Shown: piece by piece, positions 18,441-28,417 of the stretch | Layout of the letters: each line of letters opens with the position of its first letter | How positions within the stretch are numbered: position 1 is the stretch's first letter | Assembly: GCF_030169785.1 (NCBI RefSeq) | Contig: NZ_CP125854.1 | Location: 1,674,001 to 1,738,000, forward strand | Source of the DNA: Bdellovibrio sp. 22V | GTDB lineage: Bacteria; Bdellovibrionota; Bdellovibrionia; Bdellovibrionales; Bdellovibrionaceae | Direction: 5' to 3' | DNA: 64,000 nt | Program-made: the position numbers and the translations under genes | Notes under the pieces: model-generated | Database searches by the model: none | The model's input: only the letters and a program-made list of their open reading frames with translations | Told to the model about the DNA's origin: nothing

Positions 18441-19456
18441 ACTTCGATATTTTTTCGGAGCCAACCTGCCAACTCATCAATGCCTGTGGCGAGCTCCGAA
18501 AACTTTTCTTTGGCCTTCGCTGCTGCTTGCAAGACCGTTTCACCCGTATAGGCTTTGCCTTTAAGCTCCTCGGTGAGTCCCTCAATAAGATTCGGATACA
18601 AACAGTCCGTATAGATTTGCAGGTCTTTGATAGCGCCGTCATTGACCTTGAAGTGCACGTCAAAGAAACCCAATGACAAGTACTCATCCATTTTATGGGT
18701 GAACTCAAGAGTGTTGCCATAGAGCCAATCCCACGAACTGAGCGTTTCATATTGGGCTTTGAGTTCGGGGATCTGTTGCAAACTTTGCATGTTTAAAAAT
18801 TCCACCGGCGCTTTTTGACCATAGAATTTTTCAAAGGAAGCAATCATCGCTTCCACAATTTTGTCGTGATTGATCGGCGCATGAACTTCATTCAAGTTTG
18901 TCACGCGAGCACGAACGGATTCTTTTCCTTTGGACTGGAGTTTCTTTGGGTTCGGCGTGAGGTAGTTCCCAAGACGAGTCAGATTCGCGTGCAAAAGCAA
19001 AGTCCCATGATGAAAAGCGCGGTCTTTTTTCTCGCGATAAGCGCTGCCGCTGAATTTGCGCGGACCATCTGCAAATGGAATCAAAAGATCATTCCGCCCG
19101 GAGGCTTCGCCCTGAATACCAAATCCCTGCAAAGCATTCAGAATGATTTGCACGTTATTTTCGCGCTTATAACTTTCCTTCGGAGAAAGAAAGGTGAAAT
19201 TTGTATTCCCAAGATCATGAAAAACGGCTCCCCCGCCCGTCGTACGGCGCGCGAGATGAACTTTGTCGTCTTTCATGTGAGCCAGATTACATTCAGACCA
19301 TGGATTTTGATTGCGACCGATGACAACGGTTTCTTCGTTTCTCCACAAAAAGAGAATCTGACTGGACGGATCTAGATTGTGAAAAATCCATTCTTCTGTT
19401 GCAAGATTCAAATGCGGATTGAAACTATCTGAAAGAAAAACCTTAAGCTTTGTCAT
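18437..19456 (-). CDS. lplA: lipoate-protein ligase A
   Basis: LplA activates free lipoate with ATP and attaches it to lipoyl domains of 2-oxoacid dehydrogenases and the glycine cleavage H protein. Length and sequence closely match the E. coli enzyme: the lipoate-binding segment ARRTTGGGAVFHDLGNTNF, RNDL, KFSGSAYREKKDR and FHHGTLLLHANL, plus a C-terminal accessory domain. The start at MTKLKVF (19456) fits the family; another ATG three codons earlier (19465) is possible. It is monocistronic and ends tail-to-tail with the solute-binding protein gene. Presence points to scavenging of exogenous lipoate, for example from prey. Confidence 0.95.
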   Translation of the reverse strand: MTKLKVFLSDSFNPHLNLATEEWIFHNLDPSSQILFLWRNEETVVIGRNQNPWSECNLAHMKDDKVHLARRTTGGGAVFHDLGNTNFTFLSPKESYKRENNVQIILNALQGFGIQGEASGRNDLLIPFADGPRKFSGSAYREKKDRAFHHGTLLLHANLTRLGNYLTPNPKKLQSKGKESVRARVTNLNEVHAPINHDKIVEAMIASFEKFYGQKAPVEFLNMQSLQQIPELKAQYETLSSWDWLYGNTLEFTHKMDEYLSLGFFDVHFKVNDGAIKDLQIYTDCLYPNLIEGLTEELKGKAYTGETVLQAAAKAKEKFSELATGIDELAGWLRKNIEV

Positions 19457-19608
19457 AGCGCCCATCCTACACTTTTAAAGGCCAAATGGGAAGAGGGCCT
19501 CGCCCGCATGCTAAAATAAAAATTGCGGGGCGAACGGCTTCTCACTAGGCTCGGACTTCTCTGAGTTTCTCAGACCACCTAAAAAAATAATCACCAAGGA
19601 GATCCTAA

Positions 19609-20067
19609 ATGAAAGTGCTTCTTAGAGCATTAGCGCCCGTTTTCGTCGCAACAGCTATGGTCACAACGGCCGAGGCCGCTCCCTCGCAATTCGTTGGAAC
19701 ATGGGTGAATATGAATTCAAAGACTCAAGGCATCGTCAAATTCACCGTGGATACGAATATGAAAATCCATCTTTATGGCGCATGTGCGCCGACTCCCTGT
19801 GATATCGGGCAGACGAATTTTTATACCAACGGCACTCATGTTGCCGATATGAATCACAAAGCGGCGACAGCGATCTATAATCTTTCATTTAAACAGATGC
19901 TTGTGACTTTTAAGCTCTCTGCAAATTCCGGCAGAGTTTATATGGAGCACTACAACCGTTTTACTGACAACAGCGGTCGCCAAAATTATTGGATGGGTGA
20001 ACGCTTCCGCAAAGTCAGCACGATGGTCGAAGTGCCCGACGCCCAAAGAATCGAGCCCGAAAATTAA
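19609..20067 (+). CDS. secreted hypothetical protein (152 aa)
   Basis: AAGGAG is followed after 8 bases by the ATG. A signal peptide ends around residue 24 (TTAEAA). The mature 128 residues look like a small beta-rich domain (FVGTWVNMNS, IVKFTVDTNMKIHLYG, MLVTFKLSA, VYMEHYNRF), perhaps lipocalin- or avidin-like in style, with two Cys in ACAPTPC that could form a disulfide. No family is recognised. It ends 4 bp into the tail of the response regulator gene on the opposite strand. Confidence 0.75.
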   Translation: MKVLLRALAPVFVATAMVTTAEAAPSQFVGTWVNMNSKTQGIVKFTVDTNMKIHLYGACAPTPCDIGQTNFYTNGTHVADMNHKAATAIYNLSFKQMLVTFKLSANSGRVYMEHYNRFTDNSGRQNYWMGERFRKVSTMVEVPDAQRIEPEN

Positions 20068-20750
20068 TAGTTCTTTTTAGAGCGAATCCACAAACGCAAG
20101 GGTGCAAGTTCCTTTTCCGTCACGCCGACAAAATGAGCTTGCATCCGATATAGCGGCTCCAGCCCAGGCACCACATCGCATGAATCAATGCGTACAGGAA
20201 TTTTCGGAATTCCAATATCACCAAAAAGAGAACTGTTTAAACGAGTGATCTTGCCGACCGCCATAGGTGTATTCGATTGAATCATCAAACCCATTTCCGA
20301 GACCGAAACGATTTCCGTCTTTGTCTCCCACTCCGCTTGATACTTCACCGCCGCTTCGACAAAATAAACTTTTTCTTCCGGATTGTGCGGCAAAAGATTG
20401 CGCACTTTAGCCATGAGCAGCTCCGGATCAATCGGCTTAATGACATAGTCGCTGACACCCGACTCAATGCCTTTTTCGACGTCGCTCTTTTCCCTTTTTC
20501 CTGTCAAAAGAATCACAGGCAGATGCTCCAGTTGCGCTTGTTTGCGAATGGCCCGAGTCAGGGCATAACCATCACCTCCGCCCGGCATCACGGCATCGGT
20601 GATAACAAGATCAAAAGTATCCGCTCCCAAGGTGCGCGAAGCCTCAATCGCATTCATACACGCCGTCACACTGTGACCTTCTTTCGCTAGAAGCGCTTCG
20701 AGTGTCAGCAAAACACTTTTTTGATCGTCGACGATGAGAATTTTAGACAT
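20064..20750 (-). CDS. response regulator with receiver domain and PilZ-like domain
   Basis: The start at 20750 has AGGAGG 5-6 bp upstream. Residues 1-120 are a receiver domain: KILIVDDQKSV (acidic pocket), VITDAVMPGG with the phospho-acceptor Asp, LLTGKREK and the conserved Lys in DYVIKPIDP. The remaining 110 residues look PilZ-like (an EIVSVSEMGLMIQS segment similar to the xSxxG part of PilZ), but the usual RxxxR c-di-GMP motif is not evident, so nucleotide binding is doubtful. It lies 19 bp downstream of the hybrid kinase gene and is likely its output partner. Confidence 0.85.
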   Translation of the reverse strand: MSKILIVDDQKSVLLTLEALLAKEGHSVTACMNAIEASRTLGADTFDLVITDAVMPGGGDGYALTRAIRKQAQLEHLPVILLTGKREKSDVEKGIESGVSDYVIKPIDPELLMAKVRNLLPHNPEEKVYFVEAAVKYQAEWETKTEIVSVSEMGLMIQSNTPMAVGKITRLNSSLFGDIGIPKIPVRIDSCDVVPGLEPLYRMQAHFVGVTEKELAPLRLWIRSKKNY

Positions 20751-20769
20751 AAAGACCTCCTCCCTGTAG

Positions 20770-23277
20770 CTAAGCGGCTCTTCTTTGCGCCGCATGTTTT
20801 TTTAAAGTGCCCAGTCCCGCAATAATATTCTTTTCAATTTCGTGAAGACGTTCCGCGCTTTCAGAGAGCGACGAACCCGTCTCTACGTCCGCACACAGAC
20901 GCGAAAGAGCCCGCAGGCCCAGAGTCGCGCTGCTGGATTTCAAAGCGTGGGCCGCCTCTTGCAACGTCTGTAAATTTTCTTGTTCAACGCCGAGGCGCAT
21001 GGAATCCAAAAGCATCGGAGCCGACTGTTCAAAATCTTCGATAAGAACATCGATCAGACTTTGTTCATTCACCATCAAGTCTTGAAGCTGCTCTAACGCC
21101 GTTACGTCCAGTAAAGAAGCTTTAGGTTTTAACCAACGATGAAAAACTTCGATCAAGCGAGGCAACTCCAGAGGCTTTGCCAGGAAATCGTCCATGCCGG
21201 CTGCAAAATAATTATTCTTGTCGCCACTGGGGGACTCGGCCGTTAGTGCCACAATCGGTGTTCGTCGTCCTGTCTTGGACTCTTCGTCACGAATCTTTCT
21301 TGTCGCCTCATAGCCGTTGACGACCGGCATTTGGCAATCCATAAGAATTAAGTCGTAGTGATTTTGCGAAGCCTTGTCGTAAGCGACTTGACCATTAGCC
21401 GCCACTTCAACTTGCAGACCCAGCTTACGCAGATAACTTTGCGCGACTCTTTGATTCACGATTTGATCTTCCACTAATAAAACAGTGCCCACGAACATTT
21501 CAGAAAAGACGACGTCTTGCTGGCGAGGGATTTCCTGTCCGGAACTCAGAGGCAGATCAACCGTAAACCAAAAGTTGGAACCAAGACCCACGACACTTTC
21601 AACGCCAATCTCGCCTTCCATCAGATCGACAAGTTGCTTGCAGATGGAAAGTCCCAAGCCCGTGCCTCCGAATTGCATCCCGTTTTTCGTCTGAAAATAT
21701 TTTTGAAATAAAGAGCGGCGATCTTCTTCCTTTAAACCCGGACCGGTGTCTTTGACCTCGAATTTAATTTTCCTTTTCCCCGCTTTTTCCGAAAGGGCCG
21801 AAATGTCCAGACTGACAAATCCCGTATCCGTAAACTTCGCGGCATTCCCCATAAGATTCACGAGAATCTGGCGCAGACGCCCCTGATCCCCCACAAGGTG
21901 CCAGTTTTCTTTTTCGGCGAAGTTCAAATTCAAAACGACATTTTTTTCCGCAAGGCCGGGTTTAAAAATTTCAAGGACGTCGCGCACAAGAAATTTCAAA
22001 TCAAACGGCTGAGGATCCAAGGTGACTTTACCGGCTTCAATTTTTGAATAATCCAAAATATCATTAATCAACATCAACAAGGATTCGGCAGAACGCTTCA
22101 CGGTCCCGACATATTCTTTCTGTTCCGGATTCAACGCCGTATCCGCAAGCAAGGTCGTCATTCCAATCACGCCATTCATCGGAGTACGAATCTCATGGCT
22201 CATGGCCGCGAGGAAATCGGATTTTTTCAAAGAAGCTTCCAAAGCGGCTTCCCGGGCACGACGCCATTCTTGCTCGACATGTTTGCGATGAGTAACGTCT
22301 TTAAAGACGACCAAAGAGCCAGAGATACTGCCATCAATATCCGTCAACGAGCGGCTGCTTAAACTAATATACAGTCCTTCAGGCTGAGTGACGTTTTGCA
22401 CGAAAATTTCAAGATCGTCGACTTGCTCGCCATAAAGCGCCTTTATCAAAGGCAGTTGCCGGCGGGAATACGCTTCTCCGCTTTCAGCATTGAAGAATCC
22501 CAAATCCTCAACATTTGTTTCCGTCACGACGTCTTTGATTTTTGTCCCGATGATTCTTTGAGCCGCGGCATTGTAGTGCGTGAAGGCGCCCTCTTTGTCG
22601 ACGACGATCAAAGCTTCGCTCATGCTATTAAGAATTGTATCCAAAAGAATCGAACGGTTTTGAAAGGCGGTGATCGCCTGATCTTTGCGCCGTTGATCTT
22701 TGCGTTGCCAATAACGGCTTAAAAAAATCACAGCCAATAAAATTGCCAAAGCACTGCCAAGCAAATAAGGATTCGAAATTCGCCAGAATGATTCGCGTGG
22801 TAGCAAAGAACCGCGAATCAGATCCTCGATATTCTTATGCACCTGTTCGGAAGACACCGAGTTCGCAGGCAAACGGCCGTTGACCATTTTAGCGTTGTTG
22901 TATTCAAAAAACAGCCGCAACTGACGATTCAGATGAGCCGCCATCTTCTGGTGTTCCGGAACTCCCTGAGAAGACTTTAAAAGGACTCCCATCTCGTAAT
23001 TCAGAAGAAGAACTTGCTGATTATAATCCTGCAGATCTTTTTCTTTACGATGTTTTAAAAAAGAGACCCGCTGTTCCTCAGACACGCGCAAAATATTTTG
23101 GATTTTTTTTAGCGCTTGAACGGCCGAGGCCGACAAAGGCTTTACCGTGGTTAAGCCCCCTTGTCTTCGTGCCTCGAGATCCTGAAAAAGAAACCAGCCT
23201 CCGACCAAAAGGAGCACCAGGGCCAACTCGACCCCGAAGCGCATAAGAAAGGCTTTCAAAAAAGATGCTGATTTCAT
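20770..23277 (-). CDS. hybrid sensor histidine kinase with PAS, receiver and HPt domains
   Basis: The protein of about 835 aa has two membrane segments near residues 12-30 and 170-190 flanking a periplasmic sensor of about 140 aa, a PAS domain around 205-330, a HisKA domain with [16 protein letters not shown] (phospho-His), an HATPase domain with [23 protein letters not shown], a receiver domain ([24 protein letters not shown]) and a C-terminal HPt domain with [13 protein letters not shown]. This is a full phosphorelay in one chain, as in BarA/ArcB types. Two ATGs (23283 and 23277) are possible starts. The receiver/PilZ-like gene follows directly. Confidence 0.93.
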   Translation of the reverse strand: MKSASFLKAFLMRFGVELALVLLLVGGWFLFQDLEARRQGGLTTVKPLSASAVQALKKIQNILRVSEEQRVSFLKHRKEKDLQDYNQQVLLLNYEMGVLLKSSQGVPEHQKMAAHLNRQLRLFFEYNNAKMVNGRLPANSVSSEQVHKNIEDLIRGSLLPRESFWRISNPYLLGSALAILLAVIFLSRYWQRKDQRRKDQAITAFQNRSILLDTILNSMSEALIVVDKEGAFTHYNAAAQRIIGTKIKDVVTETNVEDLGFFNAESGEAYSRRQLPLIKALYGEQVDDLEIFVQNVTQPEGLYISLSSRSLTDIDGSISGSLVVFKDVTHRKHVEQEWRRAREAALEASLKKSDFLAAMSHEIRTPMNGVIGMTTLLADTALNPEQKEYVGTVKRSAESLLMLINDILDYSKIEAGKVTLDPQPFDLKFLVRDVLEIFKPGLAEKNVVLNLNFAEKENWHLVGDQGRLRQILVNLMGNAAKFTDTGFVSLDISALSEKAGKRKIKFEVKDTGPGLKEEDRRSLFQKYFQTKNGMQFGGTGLGLSICKQLVDLMEGEIGVESVVGLGSNFWFTVDLPLSSGQEIPRQQDVVFSEMFVGTVLLVEDQIVNQRVAQSYLRKLGLQVEVAANGQVAYDKASQNHYDLILMDCQMPVVNGYEATRKIRDEESKTGRRTPIVALTAESPSGDKNNYFAAGMDDFLAKPLELPRLIEVFHRWLKPKASLLDVTALEQLQDLMVNEQSLIDVLIEDFEQSAPMLLDSMRLGVEQENLQTLQEAAHALKSSSATLGLRALSRLCADVETGSSLSESAERLHEIEKNIIAGLGTLKKHAAQRRAA

Positions 23278-23348
23278 AAGCATCTTTTCGGAGTGTTCAC
23301 TCGGAGATTTTACTGAATGGCCTCACTTTAGGAGAGATCTTTTTCTTT

Positions 23349-24014
23349 CTAGACCTTGGCCTGAGCACGAGCGACTAATTCTTCGGCAATTTGTGACCAA
23401 TATTCCCTGAGAGGATCACGCATCCGCCCGTCACGCAGTTTTTCGTGCATGAAACAGATAATGGTGCTGCCCGGTTTATTGCGCAGTGGAATCAGATACA
23501 TTTGCACGACCGTGCCCTTATCCCAGTCCCCTTCTTGCCAAGTAAAACGCACGCGGCGATTTGCCAACATCGTGCGAATTTCCCCGAAGACACCGGCATC
23601 GGTTTCAAAATGCGCTTTAGGTTGCAAGGTGAATTTCGAAACGGGCTTAAGCCAAATCGCCAGTCCCTCTTCGGACATCATCATTTTCCAGATGATCTTG
23701 TGATCGACGTGCACCGTGCGTGTGACAGTGATGGAGTATTCGCCTTTCAAATTTCTTCCCGGCGCGCGCATTCCGACGGCGGTTTCGTAACCAATGGCAA
23801 CCCATTGATGCCACCAGCCTTTGAGTCTGCGTTTATTTTTTAAATACGCCGCGATCTCTTTATGCTGCCAGGATTTTGCTCCGGCTTTATTGAGAATTTC
23901 AATCCACTGATCCCACGTTTTGCCTGTGGATTTTAAAACAGTCTCTGTCGTGACTCCGGCAAGCTTGGAATGCACTTGCGCAGGAAGAATCTTTTTCTTG
24001 GTTTTCTTTGTCAT
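23349..24014 (-). CDS. SRPBCC/AHSA1-like domain protein
   Basis: The N-terminal 85 residues resemble the small helical DUF4287-like domain (SKLAGVTTETVLKSTGKTW, KEIAAYLKNK, WWHQWVAIGYE). The C-terminal part looks like a START/AHSA1 ligand-binding fold (TVHVDHKIIWKMMMSEEGLAIWL; VRFTWQEGDWDKGTVVQM). The combination is seen in bacterial proteins of unknown function. It is cytoplasmic. Its start overlaps the stop of ybaK by 4 bp (ATGA), so the two are translationally coupled. Confidence 0.78.
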   Translation of the reverse strand: MTKKTKKKILPAQVHSKLAGVTTETVLKSTGKTWDQWIEILNKAGAKSWQHKEIAAYLKNKRRLKGWWHQWVAIGYETAVGMRAPGRNLKGEYSITVTRTVHVDHKIIWKMMMSEEGLAIWLKPVSKFTLQPKAHFETDAGVFGEIRTMLANRRVRFTWQEGDWDKGTVVQMYLIPLRNKPGSTIICFMHEKLRDGRMRDPLREYWSQIAEELVARAQAKV

Positions 24015-24505
24015 CCCGGAATACCTACTTGCACGAGCTGGGGCTGTAACACGCGCATTAAATCCTGCGGAGACATGGCAATCAGATAACCGCGCTTTCC
24101 GCCGTTGATATAAATGCGCTCTAAATCCGCGATCGTCTTTTCCATATAGACCGGCATTTTCTTTTTGGTACCGAAGGGAGAAGTTCCTCCGACTTGATAA
24201 CCACTGTGCCGATCCGCGACTTCCGGTTTACAGGGCGATACGGTCTTTACTCCCAATTCACGCGCGAGTTGTTTCGTTGAAACTTGCATATCCCCATGCA
24301 TAAGAACGATCATCGGTTCTTTGGTTTCGGTTTCCATAATCAGTGTTTTGATCACGATATGTTCGGGAACTCCAAGTTCCTGAGACGACGTCGCCGTTCC
24401 GCCTTTTTCAACGTAAGTGTAAGGATGATGCGTGAAGTTCACGCCCTCCTTCTGAAGTTCGCGGACTGCAAGTGTGACTGGATACTTTTCTTTGTCGCTC
24501 GCCAT
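24011..24505 (-). CDS. ybaK: YbaK/EbsC-type Cys-tRNA(Pro) deacylase
   Basis: YbaK trans-edits tRNA(Pro) wrongly charged with Cys. The 164 aa match the family: GTATSSQELGVPEHIVIKTLIM, DMQVSTKQLARELG, and GYQVGGTSPFGTKKKMPVYM, which holds the conserved GGxSPxG motif. It is cytoplasmic. The downstream SRPBCC gene overlaps its stop, so it heads a two-gene unit. Substrate (Cys-tRNA(Pro) or Cys-tRNA(Cys)) is assigned by homology only. Confidence 0.93.
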   Translation of the reverse strand: MASDKEKYPVTLAVRELQKEGVNFTHHPYTYVEKGGTATSSQELGVPEHIVIKTLIMETETKEPMIVLMHGDMQVSTKQLARELGVKTVSPCKPEVADRHSGYQVGGTSPFGTKKKMPVYMEKTIADLERIYINGGKRGYLIAMSPQDLMRVLQPQLVQVGIPG

Positions 24506-24546
24506 AGAAAGACTTTACAAGTTTCCCGGCGAGCCCGCAACGGAAG

Positions 24547-25680
24547 CTAGCGTCCCGAAGGACAAAAAGTGGAAATCAGATCTTGGTTCGGCTCCACCCG
24601 CCCTTTGGTTCCGTACATTTGCGCCGTATGTTTAAGAACGTCGGCAGGACCGGAAGAAGAAATGGGTGCCAGTTTTGTTCCGGTTCGATACGTCGGTGTA
24701 TACCCAGCTCCCACCAAGCGCGCCCGCGCATTTCCCGTTTTGTGCAAGCCCAAGTAAGCAACCACACCGGTCCGTCGCGAAAGATCCTTTTGGCCTGCGA
24801 CGAAATTCCCGAGTGAGTAAATCACAATGGTTTCGCGACCGTCGCGCGTGACGTATTTCTCCCACGGCTGTAAAACGTGCGGGTGCGAACCGATAACAGC
24901 TAACGCACCGGCCTCAAGATACTTTCGCGCGAATTCCTTTTGGGCAGAAGAAGGTGTGTGCGTATATTCCACTCCCCAATGCGGAAGAACCACAACCGCG
25001 TCAACGTCGGAACGCGACGCAAGCTCGCGTATCATTGGCAAGATGACGCCTGAATTGAAGCAATAAAGAATTTGTTCGTTGCTGTCGACGTGACCATTCG
25101 TCATTTCGGTGCAGCCGAGAAACGCCACGCGCGTTTGCCGTATCGTTACGATTTTGTAGAAGGTCGCATTTCGTTCCGCAGCTATGCGTGTGCCGACAGT
25201 CAGCAACCCCGCTTGGCGGGCCGCTTGAATCGTTTTATCAATTCCGATCGACCGGCGATCCAAAGAGTGGTTGTTCGCCAATGTCAAAAGATCATATCCC
25301 GAGTTTTTCAGATTGGTGAGAATGCGCGGATGATAGTTAAACGAAAACCCGGTGCCGGAATAAACGACGCCGTCATTCACAAAACCGATGTCACCATGGT
25401 CTTTCCCGTTTTTATCAATCCCCAAAGCCGAAGCGCCTTCAAGATTCGCCACGGAAAAGTGCGATTTCTTCATGAGATAATCCGTAGCATTCCATATTTG
25501 CGAGAACTGCTGCGACTCCCGCACGACTGCATCGTAAAGCATTTTATGGATCAGAATATCGCCAACAAACGACAAAGTAACCACATCGTTTTGTGAGTCA
25601 CACATTGAAGAAAACTGAAGGTCCTTCGAGGCCTGCACCCAGAGCGGGAAAGTTAGGAAAACAAATATAATTTTTTTCAT
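24547..25680 (-). CDS. CapA-family exported metallophosphatase-like protein
   Basis: The start at 25680 gives a signal peptide (MKKIIFVFLTFPLWVQA) and GGAG lies about 10 bp upstream. The CapA (poly-gamma-glutamate synthesis) domain is a calcineurin-like fold; metal-ligand motifs are present: SFVGDILIH, LANNHSLD, LPHWGVEY and GSHPHVLQPWE, followed by YSLGNFV. Family members occur in capsule synthesis and in many genomes with no known substrate. There are no other cap genes nearby, so a polyglutamate role is not supported. It is monocistronic. Confidence 0.88.
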   Translation of the reverse strand: MKKIIFVFLTFPLWVQASKDLQFSSMCDSQNDVVTLSFVGDILIHKMLYDAVVRESQQFSQIWNATDYLMKKSHFSVANLEGASALGIDKNGKDHGDIGFVNDGVVYSGTGFSFNYHPRILTNLKNSGYDLLTLANNHSLDRRSIGIDKTIQAARQAGLLTVGTRIAAERNATFYKIVTIRQTRVAFLGCTEMTNGHVDSNEQILYCFNSGVILPMIRELASRSDVDAVVVLPHWGVEYTHTPSSAQKEFARKYLEAGALAVIGSHPHVLQPWEKYVTRDGRETIVIYSLGNFVAGQKDLSRRTGVVAYLGLHKTGNARARLVGAGYTPTYRTGTKLAPISSSGPADVLKHTAQMYGTKGRVEPNQDLISTFCPSGR

Positions 25681-25785
25681 GAAACTGATTCTCCGGATGT
25701 TTGCAACATGGCTCAATATACGAGAATGTAATCTGCTGCTTGAAATGAGCTGACAAGAAGGCGCAGACCCATTAAGTTTTCACTC

Positions 25786-27003
25786 ATGCTTATTAACATC
25801 GCTCCTCTAAAAAAATACCGCGATTTTCGCCTGCTCTTCTTTGGTCAAATGATTTCGTTTCTTGGCAGTATGGTGAGTTACGTCGCCATTCCCTACCAAG
25901 TTTATGAGCTGACCAAAGACAACTTTCTTGTCGGGCTTCTCGGGCTGGTGCAACTTCTTCCCGTTCTTATCTTTGGAATTTTGGGTGGAACTTACGCTGA
26001 CCGTTTGAACCGACGCAAGCTTCTTTTGGTTTCTGAATTTTTGTTAAGTCTGTTGATTTTAGGTCTCACACTGAATGCCTGGAAGGACAAGCCGTCGGTG
26101 CCTTTGATCTTTATCCTCGTGGCTATTTTCCAGGGTGTTTTGGGGTTCCACCGCCCGGCGATGGATGCGCTTACGCAGAAGCTTGTTGATAAATCGGACT
26201 ACGCCGCCGTCGGAGCTCTCGGGAGCTTTCGTTATGCGACGGGCGCGATTGTCGGTCCCGCTTTGGGGGGCGTCCTGATCGCAAGTTTTGGTATAAAAGG
26301 AGCTTTCCTTTTCGATCTCGTCACCTTTGTCGCCGCTTACATTGCTTTGTATTTGATGTCGTCAATGCCCGACCCTGACAAGAAAGAACATTCGCCTTGG
26401 ATCGACGCGAAAGAAGGTCTTCGTTACGCGATTTCCAAACCTGAACTTGTCGGCACTTACGTCGTCGATATCGTCGCGATGGTTTTTGCCTTTCCCGTTG
26501 CTCTTTTTCCTTCGATGGCGGAAAACTGGGGCGGAGCCTCCGCCGCGGGGCTGCTCTTTTCCGCAATGGCTGTCGGCTCCCTTGTCATGACCCTCTTTAG
26601 CGGTTGGACTGCGAAAGTTTTTCATCACGGAAGAGCCGTCGTGATTGCCGCCGCCCTTTGGGCCGTCTTTATTATTGGCGTCGGATATGCTTCTCATCTT
26701 TGGGTGGCATTGGCGTTTCTTGCTTTGGCGGGAGCCGCCGACATGATGAGCGGTCTTTTCCGCGGCATCATTTGGAATGAAACAGTACCCAACGATTTGC
26801 GCGGCCGCCTTTCCGGAATCGAAATGATTTCTTATATGTCGGGACCTCTTTTGGGAAATGCGCGTGCCGGCTGGATGGCCTCGAAAGTGTCAGTGCCGTT
26901 TAGTATCTCTGTCGGAGGAACCATCTGTGCTGTGGCTGTGATTATCACGGCGTTTTGTTTGCCGCAGTTTTGGCGCTATAAAAGTCCGAACGTCAAAGAC
27001 TAA
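25786..27003 (+). CDS. MFS transporter, EntS-like branch
   Basis: The 405-aa protein has about 12 membrane segments and the MFS motif A region between TM2 and TM3 (GGTYADRLNRRKLLL). It resembles the EntS/NreB branch of exporters (RDFRLLFFGQMISFLGSM; WNETVPNDLRGRLSGIEM), whose known members export siderophores or drugs. No siderophore genes are near. The ATG at 25786 follows no strong ribosome binding site. It ends tail to tail with the next gene (4-bp overlap). Confidence 0.9.
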   Translation: MLINIAPLKKYRDFRLLFFGQMISFLGSMVSYVAIPYQVYELTKDNFLVGLLGLVQLLPVLIFGILGGTYADRLNRRKLLLVSEFLLSLLILGLTLNAWKDKPSVPLIFILVAIFQGVLGFHRPAMDALTQKLVDKSDYAAVGALGSFRYATGAIVGPALGGVLIASFGIKGAFLFDLVTFVAAYIALYLMSSMPDPDKKEHSPWIDAKEGLRYAISKPELVGTYVVDIVAMVFAFPVALFPSMAENWGGASAAGLLFSAMAVGSLVMTLFSGWTAKVFHHGRAVVIAAALWAVFIIGVGYASHLWVALAFLALAGAADMMSGLFRGIIWNETVPNDLRGRLSGIEMISYMSGPLLGNARAGWMASKVSVPFSISVGGTICAVAVIITAFCLPQFWRYKSPNVKD

Positions 27004-27656
27004 GCCTTGGCTAATTTTTTCGCGTATTTAAAAAATAAATTATCTTCACCCAAGATGCGGAGCAGTTTTTTCTCTGCGTCTTCAGGAGTGATCTCTTGCG
27101 ATTGCAACCACAGATTTTCAAAGTAATTCTGAGTCGCCGCCATATTCAGAGACGGAAAACTCGAGTCGTCGACCTCGCCACAACCGACGATAAAAAGATA
27201 ATTCCATAGCGGTTTCATGGAACGGTTGTAGTGGCTTTCCATCATCTTCCCCTGCCAGCCCAGATTTTCTTTGATGATTTTCGTTGATTGCGGAGAGTCC
27301 AAAAGAAAACTGTCCAGCGCCTCTTGCGAGGACTTCGCCAAAGACACGCGCCCTTGAGAACTTCCTAAAAATGCCAGAAGCAAGACGAACACTTCTTTTG
27401 AAAAGAACGTCGCGCGCCCGCGAAACCATTTCGCATAAACCACTTCCTGACTGCGCGAAAGCTCTTCGCGCATCACCCACATTTCAGCAACACGGTTGTC
27501 GCCTTCTTGATCCCACTCCCAGCGCATTTTTGTGCGCGGATAAAGCTCGGACCACAGGCTGGCTGGCTCTTTGCGGTTCTCTAAAGGATAGACCAGAAGA
27601 CATCCTCTTCTTTCGATCGCATCAATCATCTTGCGGCGTTTGACTTTAGAGCTCAT
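27000..27656 (-). CDS. conserved hypothetical protein (218 aa)
   Basis: The sequence shows a soluble, cytoplasmic protein. Recognisable segments are LVYPLENRKEPASLWSELYP, RWEWDQEGDNRVAEMW and VYAKWFRGRATFFSKEVF; these look conserved and I have a weak recollection of similar proteins labelled AlkZ-related, but I cannot confirm this. The catalytic motifs of AlkZ glycosylases are not recognised, so no activity is assigned. It lies 13 bp downstream of nothing obvious on its own strand and upstream of nothing close, and ends overlapping the MFS gene tail to tail. Confidence 0.65.
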   Translation of the reverse strand: MSSKVKRRKMIDAIERRGCLLVYPLENRKEPASLWSELYPRTKMRWEWDQEGDNRVAEMWVMREELSRSQEVVYAKWFRGRATFFSKEVFVLLLAFLGSSQGRVSLAKSSQEALDSFLLDSPQSTKIIKENLGWQGKMMESHYNRSMKPLWNYLFIVGCGEVDDSSFPSLNMAATQNYFENLWLQSQEITPEDAEKKLLRILGEDNLFFKYAKKLAKA

Positions 27657-27669
27657 GGAAGGATTTTAA

Positions 27670-28416
27670 CTATTCTTCGTCGTCGGAATCAAACTTGAGA
27701 TCCAGGAAATCAAGCAACGAGGCATCCGCGGACTTGGGCATTTCAGGTGCCACTCGATTTAAGATACGACGCTGACGACCGACAATGTAATTCGACGGAC
27801 GATCAATACGGAACTTGCGAGGATTTGGCAAAACGGCCGCGACCAAAGAAGCTTGATAAGGATTGAGATTTTTCGCGCTTTTCTTAAAGTACTTTTGGGA
27901 GGCCGCTTCCACTCCGTACACACCGGGGCCGAGCTCAATCACGTTCAGATAGACTTCCAAGATGCGCTCTTTCGGCCAGACAAACTCAATGAGAACGGTA
28001 AAATACGCTTCAAATCCTTTGCGAATCCAATCGCGATGCGGCCAGAGAAACACATTCTTCGCCGTCTGCTGGCTGATCGTACTCGCGCCTTTTTTTCGTT
28101 TGTGCGTTTGATTGTACTTCATCGCCTTTTGAATGGCGTCGTAGTCAAAACCGTTGTGTTCGAAGAATTTATAATCTTCGGCTTTCAGTACGGCTCTTTG
28201 CATAGAGGGAGAAATATCTTCTAAAGGCACCCAGTCTTTGTGAATCCCTACGAATTGCTCTCCCCAGATAGATTCAGCAGAGCGAATGACCATTAATGGC
28301 GTCAATGGCACCGGGACGAATCGATATAATAGAACGAAGCCCAAGCTGCTCACGAAAAAGAGCAACACGGCTTGCAGAACTATTTTTCTCAATAACAACG
28401 CCCAGCGATTTTTCAT
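27670..28416 (-). CDS. mtgA: monofunctional peptidoglycan glycosyltransferase
   Basis: MtgA polymerises lipid II into glycan strands at the inner membrane. The 248-aa protein has one N-terminal membrane segment (VLQAVLLFFVSSLGFVLLY) and the GT51 motifs in order: EDYKFFEHNGFD with the catalytic Glu, GASTISQQTAKNVFL, KERILEVYLNVIELG, and GVEAASQKYF with AAVLPNP. The start is taken at MKNRWALL (28416). It follows gloA directly (1 bp between stop and start), so it is probably co-transcribed. Confidence 0.94.
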   Translation of the reverse strand: MKNRWALLLRKIVLQAVLLFFVSSLGFVLLYRFVPVPLTPLMVIRSAESIWGEQFVGIHKDWVPLEDISPSMQRAVLKAEDYKFFEHNGFDYDAIQKAMKYNQTHKRKKGASTISQQTAKNVFLWPHRDWIRKGFEAYFTVLIEFVWPKERILEVYLNVIELGPGVYGVEAASQKYFKKSAKNLNPYQASLVAAVLPNPRKFRIDRPSNYIVGRQRRILNRVAPEMPKSADASLLDFLDLKFDSDDEE

Positions 28417-28417
28417 T

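Noticed and set aside
19457-19465. Longer lplA start at 19465
   Set aside because: The start at 19456 aligns better with the family N-terminus; neither has a decisive ribosome binding site.
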